Source: Fluviicola sp. (lineage in GTDB: Bacteria; Bacteroidota; Bacteroidia; Flavobacteriales_D; Crocinitomicaceae). Taken from it: 39,355 nt of DNA. The notes beneath the pieces are model-generated. The model searched no databases and was not told the origin of the DNA. It saw only the letters and a program-made list of their open reading frames with translations. The DNA lies in NCBI GenBank assembly GCA_002734085.1, contig NVXV01000001.1, forward strand, positions 1 to 39,355. Direction: 5' to 3'. Every line of letters begins with the position of its first letter. Positions within the stretch are counted from its first letter, which is position 1. Positions 17,028 to 25,151 of the stretch are shown here, one piece after another. The translations under genes were made by a program, and so were the position numbers.

Positions 17028-18467
17028 ATGGATGATCTAATAGAACGTTTACGCCTTTTAGAAAAAGAATCAAAATTGTTGGATCTTAATGACGTTGAAC
17101 GGAAAGCTACGTTTTCTAATTTTGAAAAAATTGCTTCTGAATTCCTCAACGAATTAGAAGATGGTAATACCTACTCAAATGCCAAGTCATACGCTTCTAT
17201 ATTTGAAATAAAAGAAGAGTCAGAAAACTTGGTTGATATAAGCGGAACGATTTATTCAGAAGTTATGCAAAAGGGTATAAATGCAGCTTCAGGTGGTCAC
17301 TTGGGTTATATCCCTGGTGGTGGGCTTTATACTTCTGCAATTGGTGATTACCTAGCTGCCGTGAGCAACGCCTTTAGTGGAATGTACTACGCTTCTCCAG
17401 GTGCTGTTGAAATGGAGTATGCCTGTCTAAACTGGCTAAAAGAATTGTTTGATTTTCCTAAAAATGCAATTGGCAACTTAACCTCTGGTGGATCTATTGC
17501 TAATTTAATTGGATTAACTGCTGCTAGAGATTTTCACAAAGTACTTGATCAGCCAGTAGGTAAAAGTGTTGTTTATATGAGTAAACACACCCATCATTGT
17601 GTTCATAAAGCTCTACGTATTATCGGACTTGCCAATGTGACTGTTCGTGAAATTGAATTAGATGAAAACAACAGAATTAAACCTGATCATCTAAAGGAAT
17701 TGATTGAAAAAGACATTGAAATCAACCTTTCTCCATTTTTAGTTATCGCCTCAGCTGGAACAACTGATACAGGGGCGATGGATCCGTTAGATGAAGTTGC
17801 CGATGTTGCCAAACACTATAAGCTCTGGTATCACATCGATGCAGCTTACGGCGGGTTTTTTAAGCTAGTAGAGACTAAAAAAGCATTGTTCGAAGGAATC
17901 GGAAAAGCAGATTCATTGGTTATAGATCCACACAAAGGGCTGTTTTTACCTTATGGAATTGGAGCTGTGCTTGTTAAAAATAGAGAGGCTGTATTAAAGT
18001 CACATCATTATTTGGCAAATTACATGCAGGACGCCACAGATAATGAATTTCCTTTAAATCCTGCAGATGTTTCACCAGAATTGACCAAGCATTTCCGAGC
18101 ACTTCGCATGTGGTTACCTATGAAAATTCATGGAACTCTCCCATTCGTTGCTGCACTGGAAGAAAAGCTTCTATTAACGGAGTATTTTCGCCGTGAAATT
18201 GTAAAACTTGGTTTTTCTATTGGCCCTGAACCAGATTTGTCTGTTACCTATTTTTGGTATCCTAAAAATGATTCACAAAACGAATTCAATCAAAACTTGT
18301 TGAAAGCTTTTCATGAAAGTGGCGAGGTCTTTTTAAGCTCCACAAAGCTTGAGGAAAAGTTTGTCATTCGAATGGCAATTCTTTCATTTCGAACACATCG
18401 TTCAACCATAGACAAAGCAATTGAAATGATTAAGAGTGGACTTCGACTCCGCTCAGCTCACTCTTAA
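17028..18467 (+). CDS. Group II PLP-dependent amino-acid decarboxylase
   Basis: A 479-residue enzyme of the aromatic-L-amino-acid/glutamate decarboxylase family, expected to release CO2 from an amino acid to form an amine. PLP contacts are visible: GNLTSGGSIANLIGL (phosphate), SKHTHHCVHKAL with the ring-stacking His (~188), WYHIDAAYGG with the Asp that binds the pyridine nitrogen (~271), and Lys ~302 in VIDPHKGLFLPYG. The substrate cannot be read from sequence. Start ATG 17028 is followed by an N-terminal helical extension normal for the family. It converges with the SDR gene and the two stops overlap by 4 bases. Confidence 0.9.
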   Translation: MDDLIERLRLLEKESKLLDLNDVERKATFSNFEKIASEFLNELEDGNTYSNAKSYASIFEIKEESENLVDISGTIYSEVMQKGINAASGGHLGYIPGGGLYTSAIGDYLAAVSNAFSGMYYASPGAVEMEYACLNWLKELFDFPKNAIGNLTSGGSIANLIGLTAARDFHKVLDQPVGKSVVYMSKHTHHCVHKALRIIGLANVTVREIELDENNRIKPDHLKELIEKDIEINLSPFLVIASAGTTDTGAMDPLDEVADVAKHYKLWYHIDAAYGGFFKLVETKKALFEGIGKADSLVIDPHKGLFLPYGIGAVLVKNREAVLKSHHYLANYMQDATDNEFPLNPADVSPELTKHFRALRMWLPMKIHGTLPFVAALEEKLLLTEYFRREIVKLGFSIGPEPDLSVTYFWYPKNDSQNEFNQNLLKAFHESGEVFLSSTKLEEKFVIRMAILSFRTHRSTIDKAIEMIKSGLRLRSAHS

Positions 18468-19219
18468 TCATCTTTTTTCACCATTGTACTACTTGCCTGT
18501 GCCGTTGGCAGAACAACCAAATCAGCGATATTTACATGGTATGGCCTTGTCACTACAAAATGAATAATATCAGCAATATTCTCTGGTTGAAGTGCTTTAA
18601 ATCCTTTATAAACTTTATCAGCACGTCTATCGTCCCCTTTAAACCTAACTTTGCTAAATTCAGTCTCAACCAACCCTGGATTAACAGCTCCTACACGAAT
18701 TCCGTATTCATTTAAGTCCATTCGCATTCCTTGATTTATTGCATCGACAGCATGTTTACTTGCACAATAAACGTTGCCGTTTGGATATACTTCTTTACCC
18801 GCAGTAGAACCAATATTTATTATGTGTCCTGACTTTTGCTCAATCATTTTAGGAATAATGACTTTCGAAACATATAAAAGCCCTTTCACATTAATATCCA
18901 TCATGGCGTCCCAATCATCAGTACTTCCACTTTGAATAGGATCTAAACCATGTGCATTTCCAGCATTATTTACTAGGATATCAATTTTTGAGAAGTTTTC
19001 AGGAAGTGAGTGAATTGCGTTTTCCACGGCGTTTTTATCTCTAACATCAAACTGAAGTGTGTGTACTTCGGTTTTAGTATTCAATTCTTTTTCTAGTGAT
19101 TTCAGTCTTTCTAAACGACGACCACAAATTACGAGACGAATTCCACCTTCGCCAAATCTTTTTGCCGTAGCCATTCCTATTCCACTAGTTGACCCTGTTA
19201 TAAATGCTGTTTTTTTCAT
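18464..19219 (-). CDS. Classical short-chain dehydrogenase (YdfG-like)
   Basis: A 251-residue NAD(P)-dependent oxidoreductase. The dinucleotide loop is TGSTSGIG (8-15), followed by CGRRLERL, which favours NADP; NNAG is at ~86. The catalytic Ser is in NIGSTAGKE and the Tyr and Lys are in VYCASKHAV (~152-156). GAVNPGLVETEF follows. The closest characterised relatives are YdfG-like 3-hydroxy-acid/L-allo-threonine dehydrogenases, so a hydroxy-acid substrate is plausible. The ATG shares one base with the OsmC stop (TAATG), so they form an operon. Confidence 0.88.
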   Translation of the reverse strand: MKKTAFITGSTSGIGMATAKRFGEGGIRLVICGRRLERLKSLEKELNTKTEVHTLQFDVRDKNAVENAIHSLPENFSKIDILVNNAGNAHGLDPIQSGSTDDWDAMMDINVKGLLYVSKVIIPKMIEQKSGHIINIGSTAGKEVYPNGNVYCASKHAVDAINQGMRMDLNEYGIRVGAVNPGLVETEFSKVRFKGDDRRADKVYKGFKALQPENIADIIHFVVTRPYHVNIADLVVLPTAQASSTMVKKDD

Positions 19220-19635
19220 TATTCATTGACTTTTACACTATGTGAAACTTTAATTTTCGGATCTAAAGAAGCACGTACTGAACAATACTTTTCTGTTGAA
19301 ATTTTTACTGCACGTTCAGCTTTACTAAGCTCAACTTGACCTCTAATTAGAAAAAGAATATCAATCGACGAAAATGGATTTGAAGTTCCTTTCTTCGTAC
19401 GAGTTCCGTTCACTTCAATTTTAAAATCTGTAATCGTTTGTTTTTGTTTTTTCAGTATTCGTACTACTTCAAAAGCGCTACAAGTTGCAACTGAAGCAAG
19501 CAGCATCTCCATTGGACGCATTCCTCCATTTACTCCTCCAAATTCTTCTGAGCCATCAATAAAGGCAGATTCACAGGTAGGGTTTTCAATTTTAAAAAGT
19601 ACATTCTGGTTAGTTCTAGTTATGTTTACTTTCAT
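19219..19635 (-). CDS. OsmC-family peroxiredoxin-like protein
   Basis: A 138-residue OsmC/Ohr-family protein, which reduces organic hydroperoxides with two cysteines. Cys52 lies in LLASVATCSAFEVVRIL and Cys117 in STEKYCSVRASL, in the family's usual positions. GGVNGGMRPMEMLLAS matches the conserved segment before the first Cys. It may serve redox defence; its coupling to the SDR gene suggests co-expression, not necessarily a shared pathway. Confidence 0.9.
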   Translation of the reverse strand: MKVNITRTNQNVLFKIENPTCESAFIDGSEEFGGVNGGMRPMEMLLASVATCSAFEVVRILKKQKQTITDFKIEVNGTRTKKGTSNPFSSIDILFLIRGQVELSKAERAVKISTEKYCSVRASLDPKIKVSHSVKVNE

Positions 19636-19679
19636 TTATTTGCATTTTTGGTTACCAAGATAGTTTGTTATTGGGAAAT

Positions 19680-19774
19680 AGACGGTAAGACATTAAGATT
19701 TTAAGAGGTTGAGACTAAGTTCAATTTGTCTTTAAGCGTAGCGTGCCTTTTGTCTTAACATCTCAAAGTCTACG
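19680..19774. repeat. Dispersed REP-like repeat, copy B
   Basis: Begins AGACGGTAAGACATTAAGA, continues with TTTTAAGAGGTTGAGAC, and about 30 bases later carries the complementary arm GTCTTAACATCTCAAAGTC. It aligns with copy A (2695-2791) in reverse orientation, including the AGACGG edge. It fills the gap between the Rieske and OsmC genes, just after the Rieske stop codon, as copy A does after hpd. Confidence 0.6.
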
Positions 19775-19777
19775 ATT

Positions 19778-20125
19778 TTACTCTCCAAACCAACTAAAAT
19801 AGGTTCGCAACAAATAATATCCATCTTCGTTTTCTTTGAGTGGGTAATTTTCTAAATACAACCCTTGCCCTCTTCCATTTTCTACATCGAACTTGTATTG
19901 ATGGACAGGACACACCACCTTTTTTTCTTCTAACCAACAACCATTTAGCTTTGCTCCTTGATGTGGGCACTTATTCTTGAATGCATAAATCTGTTCATTT
20001 TCTCGCACAAAAATAACTTCACCGAAGAGAAATTTCTCGACAACCTTATTTTCTCCACCAAATTGATCAAGGAATTCTTGCTTTGAATCAGCGATACGAT
20101 ATTTTCTGGTTTTGTCTGAAAACAT
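19778..20125 (-). CDS. Rieske [2Fe-2S] ferredoxin-like protein
   Basis: A small electron-transfer protein of about 115 residues. Both cluster-binding boxes are present: C-x-H in NKCPHQGAKLNGCW and C-x-x-H in VVCPVHQYKFD. There is no transmembrane helix or catalytic domain, so it resembles stand-alone Rieske ferredoxins that serve oxygenases or other redox enzymes. The frame is open to 20197, but I prefer the ATG at 20125 (MFSDKTRKYRIADSKQEF), which begins the alignable part; 20164 (MKLQICKNPY) is an alternative. Confidence 0.87.
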   Translation of the reverse strand: MFSDKTRKYRIADSKQEFLDQFGGENKVVEKFLFGEVIFVRENEQIYAFKNKCPHQGAKLNGCWLEEKKVVCPVHQYKFDVENGRGQGLYLENYPLKENEDGYYLLRTYFSWFGE

Positions 20126-20198
20126 AGTATAAATGTAGGGATTTTTACAAATCTGTAACTTCATTACTTGAATCACGTTATTCCTGCAAAATGACACT

Positions 20199-21122
20199 AT
20201 GTATTATCAGAAACAATTACCTTTTTTCTTGATTCTATTATTGATCACAATTTCTTCATCCGCACAAAATGATTTACCAACTTCTAACGGGATTTTGAAT
20301 GGTCAATACTTGAAGTTCGATGATGATACTCAAACAACCACCTCTGGGAAATTTAAAAACAATCTCCGCACAGGTGAATGGATTATTCGCGATTCATCTG
20401 ATCAAATCGTACTGACCAGACAATATCATTCAATATACTCATATACTGAAAAACGAACCAAACCGACAGATGTAGATTATGAGTTAGAAGAAACAACAAA
20501 TATCAAATTCACAACTGAAAGAGATAGTTTTGGGTTGTACAAACTCCCAAAAGTTAACCATACTAACATTATTTGGAGTAAAAGAGTATGGACCCTTCTT
20601 CCCGAAGTAGAACATGGACAACTCTATAGTCAAGAAATATTAATCAGGGTTAATCAATGGATAAACAATGGTAAAATAAAAGTTTACAAAGATGATGAAT
20701 TATCAGCGGTCATAGACAAGCAAGAAGTAGACTTGAATAATAAAAAGTGTATAGGGATTACAATGAAAAAGGATTATTTCTTTGATAAGAAATCAGGCAT
20801 GATGATGGAACAAATTGTCGCATTAACATTTCATGTAGAAAGCACTAAAAATGAAGAAAAAGAAACGTTTAGTATTTTTTATCCAACGGATGGAAGAAAA
20901 CTACTTTCTTCATTTAACGTCTCTCATAAATCCGATAAAATAAAGCATTATGACGACCTATTTTTCTTCCAGGATTACACCGAAGTTATATACAACGAAG
21001 CCAACGCCAAAGGAATAAAAATAGAGCCCGACTTTGCAAACATCAAACAGTATCAGCAAACATCGAATGCTATTAAACAGTTGATTGTTTCGACAGAGCA
21101 TCGACTTTGGATAATGGATTAA
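20199..21122 (+). CDS. GldN-like protein with N-terminal MORN-like repeat
   Basis: A 307-residue exported protein with a signal peptide ([23 protein letters not shown]). Residues ~33-75 form a MORN-like unit: [10 protein letters not shown]...[28 protein letters not shown]. From ~118 on the sequence has the hallmarks of GldN/Por[80 protein letters not shown] and [19 protein letters not shown]. GldN/PorN is a periplasmic ring component of the type IX secretion and gliding machinery. No gldK/L/M neighbours are present, so this is a stray paralogue, perhaps specialised. Divergent from the Rieske gene, it overlaps metH's end by 4 bases. Confidence 0.72.
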   Translation: MYYQKQLPFFLILLLITISSSAQNDLPTSNGILNGQYLKFDDDTQTTTSGKFKNNLRTGEWIIRDSSDQIVLTRQYHSIYSYTEKRTKPTDVDYELEETTNIKFTTERDSFGLYKLPKVNHTNIIWSKRVWTLLPEVEHGQLYSQEILIRVNQWINNGKIKVYKDDELSAVIDKQEVDLNNKKCIGITMKKDYFFDKKSGMMMEQIVALTFHVESTKNEEKETFSIFYPTDGRKLLSSFNVSHKSDKIKHYDDLFFFQDYTEVIYNEANAKGIKIEPDFANIKQYQQTSNAIKQLIVSTEHRLWIMD

Positions 21123-23800
21123 TACCCCAAATTAGGCCCTAACCATTTCTCCATTTCATCAAACGACATCCCCTTGCGCTCTGCCAAACTCTCCACTTGA
21201 TCTTTGGCAATCTTACCCACTCCAAAATATTTGGATTCAGGATGAGCAAAATACCAGCCACTAACCGCAGCCGCTGGAGTCATGGCCATGCTTTCGGTTA
21301 AACTCACTCCTGTAGTTTCTGTGGCATTCAAAATCCTAAACAAATCAGGCTTTTCTGTATGGTCTGGACAAGCAGGATAACCCGGCGCAGGACGAATTCC
21401 TTGATATTTTTCTTTGATTAAGGCATCATTCTCGAACTTTTCGTCTGCTGCATATCCCCAAAATTCTTTTCTGACGCGTTCATGCATACGTTCTGCAAAA
21501 GCCTCAGCCAAACGATCCGCTAACGCTTTTAACATAATAGAGTTATAATCATCGTGGTCCGCTTCAAAACGAGCAATGTGTTCTTCGATTCCCAATCCTG
21601 TTGTCACTACAAATCCACCGATGTAATCTTTGAGTCCCGTTTCTTTTGGTGCAACAAAATCAGAAAGCGCTATATTATCTGCTTTTGACGATTTTTTTAA
21701 TTGTTGTCGCATGGCGTGTTGCACAGAAAGAACTTCCGTCCTGGATTCGTCCGTGTAGATTTCAATATCGTCATCGTTCACTGAATTTGCAGGAAACAGA
21801 CCTATAACTGCCCGAGCTTCCAACCACTTTTCATCAATGATTTTTTGCAACATTTTTTTGGCATCTTCGAAAAGTTTTGTGGCTGCTTCACCAACCACCT
21901 CATCCGTTAAGATATTGGGATATCGTCCAGCCAACTCCCAGGTTTGGAAGAAAGGTGTCCAATCAATGTAATCTACTAATTCTGCTAAATCATAATTAAC
22001 AAATTCTCGCAGACCTAACTCATTTGGCGCATAAACATCTTCCGCTTTCCAATCAATCTGGATCTTGTTCTTTCGAGCGTCAGCCAATGATAAATACGAT
22101 TTACTCGCACGACTTTTTGCGTGGTGCACACGTAGTTTATTGTAATCCGCTTTGATATTTTTGACAAACTCATCTCGTTTTTGTCCAAGTAAGCTTTCCA
22201 CAACTGTTACGGAACGCGAAGCATCCAAAACGTGAACCGTTTGATTATTTTGATAATGTTCTTCGATTTTCACAGCTGTATGTACGCGAGAAGTCGTCGC
22301 TCCACCAATCAATAATGGGATTTTTAAATCGGCACGCTGCATTTCTTTTGCCATATTCACCATTTCATCTAAGGAAGGGGTTATTAATCCACTTAAACCT
22401 ATAACATCAACGTTTTCTTCAATCGCTTTTGCAATGATTTTTTCAGCAGGCACCATCACTCCCATGTCTATGACGTCATAATTGTTACAGCCCAAAACAA
22501 CACCCACAATGTTTTTACCAATATCGTGGACATCTCCTTTCACTGTCGCCATCAGAATCCTGCCATTTGGTTTATCTCCTTCACGTTTATCCGCCTCAAT
22601 AAAAGGCAGTAAATATGCTACTGCTTTTTTCATTACTCGAGCAGATTTAACTACTTGAGGCAAGAACATTTTTCCACTCCCAAACAAATCCCCAACTATG
22701 TTCATTCCATCCATCAGCGGACCTTCTATCACTTCAATAGGGCGCTCAAACTGATGACGACATTCTTCTGTGTCTTCCTCAATGAATTCTACAATTCCTT
22801 TTACTAAAGCGTGTGCTAAACGATCATTAACGGGTTGATCTCTCCAAGATAAATCCACCTCTCGTTTTTTACCTTCTCCTTTAAAGTTTTCGGCATATTC
22901 AAGTAAACGTTCTGTAGCATCATCCCTTCGATTCAGCAGCACATCTTCTACATATTCTAGTAGCTCTTTGTCTATATCATCATAGACTTCCAACATCGAA
23001 GGGTTTACAATCCCCATATCCATTCCTTCTTTAATCGCGTGGTATAAAAAAGCAGAATGCATTGCTTCACGAACTGCATTATTTCCACGAAAAGAAAACG
23101 ATACATTTGATACTCCTCCTGAAACATGTGCACCAGATAAGTTCTCGCGAATCCATCTTGTTGCCAGGAAAAAATCAACAGCATTATTTCTGTGTTCTTC
23201 CATCCCCGTTCCAACAGGGAAAATATTCGGATCAAAAATGATGTCTTGAGGAGGGAGTTTGACTTTATCAACCAGAATATCATACGAGCGTTTACAAATT
23301 TCAATGCGGCGTTCAAAACTATCTGCCTGACCATCCTCATCGAAAGCCATTACAATGACTGCTGCTCCGTAACGTTTAACTTTCTTGGCGTGTTCAATAA
23401 ATTGTTCTTCACCCTCCTTCAAAGAAATGGAGTTAACTACACCTTTGCCTTGAATACATTTCAATCCAGCTTCAATGATCTCCCATTTCGAAGAATCAAC
23501 CATCACAGGAACACGTGCAATATCTGGTTCTGAAGCAATCAAATTTAAAAACTTCACCATTGCTTCTTTTCCGTCAATCATTCCTTCGTCCATGTTGACG
23601 TCAATAATTTGAGCGCCACCTTGTACTTGATCCAGAGCAACTTCTAGTGCCTCTTCGTAATTGTCCTCTTTTATAAGTCGCAAGAACTTCGCAGAACCAG
23701 TCACATTAGTTCGTTCACCAACATTGATAAAGTTGGATTCTGGCGTAACAATTAACGGTTCTAGACCTGATAGTTTTAACGGGGGGTATTCATTCTTCAT
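21119..23800 (-). CDS. metH: Methionine synthase, folate/cobalamin/activation part (split MetH)
   Basis: Carries three of the four MetH modules in ~893 residues. They are the pterin-binding methyltetrahydrofolate domain ([21 protein letters not shown], then [13 protein letters not shown]), the cobalamin cap and Rossmann domains ([21 protein letters not shown], then [19 protein letters not shown], where the cobalt-ligand His is at ~423), and the AdoMet-activation domain ([14 protein letters not shown]...[15 protein letters not shown]). The homocysteine module is the separate upstream gene, an arrangement usual in Bacteroidota. The frame begins at a TTG (23824), with ATGs at 23818, 23806 and 23800; I choose 23800 ([12 protein letters not shown]), which overlaps the upstream stop by 11 bases. 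Expression is under the SAM riboswitch at 24968-25077. Confidence 0.95.
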   Translation of the reverse strand: MKNEYPPLKLSGLEPLIVTPESNFINVGERTNVTGSAKFLRLIKEDNYEEALEVALDQVQGGAQIIDVNMDEGMIDGKEAMVKFLNLIASEPDIARVPVMVDSSKWEIIEAGLKCIQGKGVVNSISLKEGEEQFIEHAKKVKRYGAAVIVMAFDEDGQADSFERRIEICKRSYDILVDKVKLPPQDIIFDPNIFPVGTGMEEHRNNAVDFFLATRWIRENLSGAHVSGGVSNVSFSFRGNNAVREAMHSAFLYHAIKEGMDMGIVNPSMLEVYDDIDKELLEYVEDVLLNRRDDATERLLEYAENFKGEGKKREVDLSWRDQPVNDRLAHALVKGIVEFIEEDTEECRHQFERPIEVIEGPLMDGMNIVGDLFGSGKMFLPQVVKSARVMKKAVAYLLPFIEADKREGDKPNGRILMATVKGDVHDIGKNIVGVVLGCNNYDVIDMGVMVPAEKIIAKAIEENVDVIGLSGLITPSLDEMVNMAKEMQRADLKIPLLIGGATTSRVHTAVKIEEHYQNNQTVHVLDASRSVTVVESLLGQKRDEFVKNIKADYNKLRVHHAKSRASKSYLSLADARKNKIQIDWKAEDVYAPNELGLREFVNYDLAELVDYIDWTPFFQTWELAGRYPNILTDEVVGEAATKLFEDAKKMLQKIIDEKWLEARAVIGLFPANSVNDDDIEIYTDESRTEVLSVQHAMRQQLKKSSKADNIALSDFVAPKETGLKDYIGGFVVTTGLGIEEHIARFEADHDDYNSIMLKALADRLAEAFAERMHERVRKEFWGYAADEKFENDALIKEKYQGIRPAPGYPACPDHTEKPDLFRILNATETTGVSLTESMAMTPAAAVSGWYFAHPESKYFGVGKIAKDQVESLAERKGMSFDEMEKWLGPNLGY

Positions 23801-24812
23801 TCTCATTCTGTTTCTCATTCTCAAAACTTCTCACTTCATACTTCTTCGCCAAATCAGCAATTACCTTTATATGCTCTGGTGTAGTTCCGCAACAACCACC
23901 AATGATATTCACCAATCCTTCTTGCAAGAATTCTTCAATTTGTTCACCCATTATTTCAGGTGTCTCATCATACTCTCCAAATTCGTTCGGTAATCCAGCA
24001 TTTGGATGTGCGGAAACAAAAAACGGAGCTTTTTTAGCTAATATTTTAAGATATTGACGTAATTCTTTTGCTCCAAGAGCACAATTTAAACCCACACTAA
24101 ATAAAGGCATATGTGATATTGAAATCAAAAAAGATTCTGTCGTTTGACCCGTCAACGTTCTTCCAGAGGCATCCGTTATTGTACCTGATACCATAATTGG
24201 CAAGTCAGTTTCAAATTCTTCTTGTACAACGTCAATTGCGTACAGTGCCGCTTTAGCATTTAGTGTGTCGAAAACAGTTTCAACTAAAAGTAAATCTACG
24301 CCTCCTTCAATTAATGCTTTCACTTGTTGTGAATAGGCTTTCACTAATTCGTCAAAAGTAATGGCGCGATAACCAGGATCATTAACATCTGGAGAAATAG
24401 AAGCCGTTCGGTTCGTTGGCCCGATTGAACCAGCAACGTATCTCGGTTTGATTGGCTCTCTTTCAGTAAACTCATCTGCAACTTCTTTTGCAATTTTTGC
24501 AGATTGAAAGTTTATATCGTAAACAGCACTTTCTAAACCATAATCAGCTTGTGCAATAGTTGTCCCTGAAAAGGTATTTGTCTCAGCAATATCAGCACCA
24601 GCGTTAAAGTACTCTCGATGAATGTCTTTGATAATTTCAGGACGCGTCAAAGAAAGTAAATCATTATTCCCTTTAAGCGATTGGTCATGATCTTCAAACC
24701 AGCCTTTTCGGAAGTCTTCTTCTGTTAGATCATGACGTTGAATCATAGTACCCATCGCTCCATCCAGGACGAGAATTCTTTCTTTGATGAGTTGTCTTAT
24801 GTCTTTTTTCAT
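23790..24812 (-). CDS. metH: Methionine synthase, homocysteine-binding part (split MetH)
   Basis: The homocysteine S-methyltransferase barrel of cobalamin-dependent methionine synthase, ~340 residues. Family signatures are [13 protein letters not shown] near the start, [29 protein letters not shown] and the zinc-thiolate cysteines in [11 protein letters not shown] and [13 protein letters not shown]. It supplies homocysteine-zinc chemistry to the downstream protein. The frame opens at a TTG (24842), with ATGs at 24824 and 24812; the last gives [21 protein letters not shown], the usual N-terminus. The Glu/Asn-rich tail ([10 protein letters not shown]) is encoded across the ATG-rich overlap with the next gene. 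Confidence 0.95.
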   Translation of the reverse strand: MKKDIRQLIKERILVLDGAMGTMIQRHDLTEEDFRKGWFEDHDQSLKGNNDLLSLTRPEIIKDIHREYFNAGADIAETNTFSGTTIAQADYGLESAVYDINFQSAKIAKEVADEFTEREPIKPRYVAGSIGPTNRTASISPDVNDPGYRAITFDELVKAYSQQVKALIEGGVDLLLVETVFDTLNAKAALYAIDVVQEEFETDLPIMVSGTITDASGRTLTGQTTESFLISISHMPLFSVGLNCALGAKELRQYLKILAKKAPFFVSAHPNAGLPNEFGEYDETPEIMGEQIEEFLQEGLVNIIGGCCGTTPEHIKVIADLAKKYEVRSFENEKQNENEE

Positions 24813-24856
24813 TTTTCTCTTCATTTTCCATTCTTGTTGCAATCAAACTAGGGATA

Positions 24857-24920
24857 CGGGCTGAGTGATCTTGGTCGAAATGCAATGCAGTGTCAAGATT
24901 GTATCGAAGTCCGAAGCCCG
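24857..24920 (-). promoter_or_regulatory. Nested hairpin between the SAM riboswitch and metH
   Basis: On the minus strand CGGGCT (24920-24915) can pair with AGCCCG (24862-24857). Inside, ATCTTG (24899-24894) pairs with CAAGAT (24873-24868), around a loop that contains the self-complementary GCATTGCAT stretch. No U-tract follows, so it is not a simple terminator. It could be part of the riboswitch expression platform or an independent element. Confidence 0.45.
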
Positions 24921-24967
24921 AAATATTCTAAAGAAAAAAATGAAGGAAACTTTTGTTCAAAGTTGCA

Positions 24968-25077
24968 CTACTTATCATTTCCCATGTCAGGAAAGGAATT
25001 GGCACCGAAATCAATTTTGAGATTGAAAGGTTGCCAAGGTTTCGTAGGGCCTATCCCTCCACCTTTCTTTATAAGTA
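24968..25077 (-). promoter_or_regulatory. SAM-I (S-box) riboswitch
   Basis: Read on the minus strand it begins ACTTATAAAGAAAGGTGGAG, continues GGATAGGCCCTACGAAACCTTGGCAACC and GGTGCCAATTCC, and closes with AATGATAAGT. This is the S-box core: the AGAAAGGTGGAGGGA kink, GGCCC-x-x-x-GAAACC and the GGCAACC block, with P1 formed by ACTTAT and ATAAGT. It senses S-adenosylmethionine and represses methionine genes, and lies ~155 bases ahead of the split metH genes, which it should control. Confidence 0.93.
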
Positions 25078-25102
25078 TTTAATTACGTTAAGAACTTGGG
25101 GA

Positions 25103-25137
25103 CAAATGTAGGAGAAAATTTCTTATTTTTCACTCAA
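25103..25137 (-). promoter_or_regulatory. Promoter of the riboswitch-metH transcript
   Basis: Minus-strand TACATTTG (25110-25103), an exact TAnnTTTG match, with TTG at 25137-25135 and a 24-base spacer, slightly longer than usual. Transcription would start near 25096, about 20 bases ahead of the riboswitch P1 stem. Confidence 0.55.
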
Positions 25138-25151
25138 ATTCGGAAAACTCC

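Noticed and set aside
20126-20197. N-terminal extension of the Rieske protein (MSFCRNNVIQV...)
   Set aside because: The extra residues are not like family N-termini and the ATG at 20125 begins the alignable part; kept as an uncertain alternative.
24843-25100. Cobalamin riboswitch before metH
   Set aside because: The B12-box core is absent; the region shows the S-box (SAM-I) core instead.
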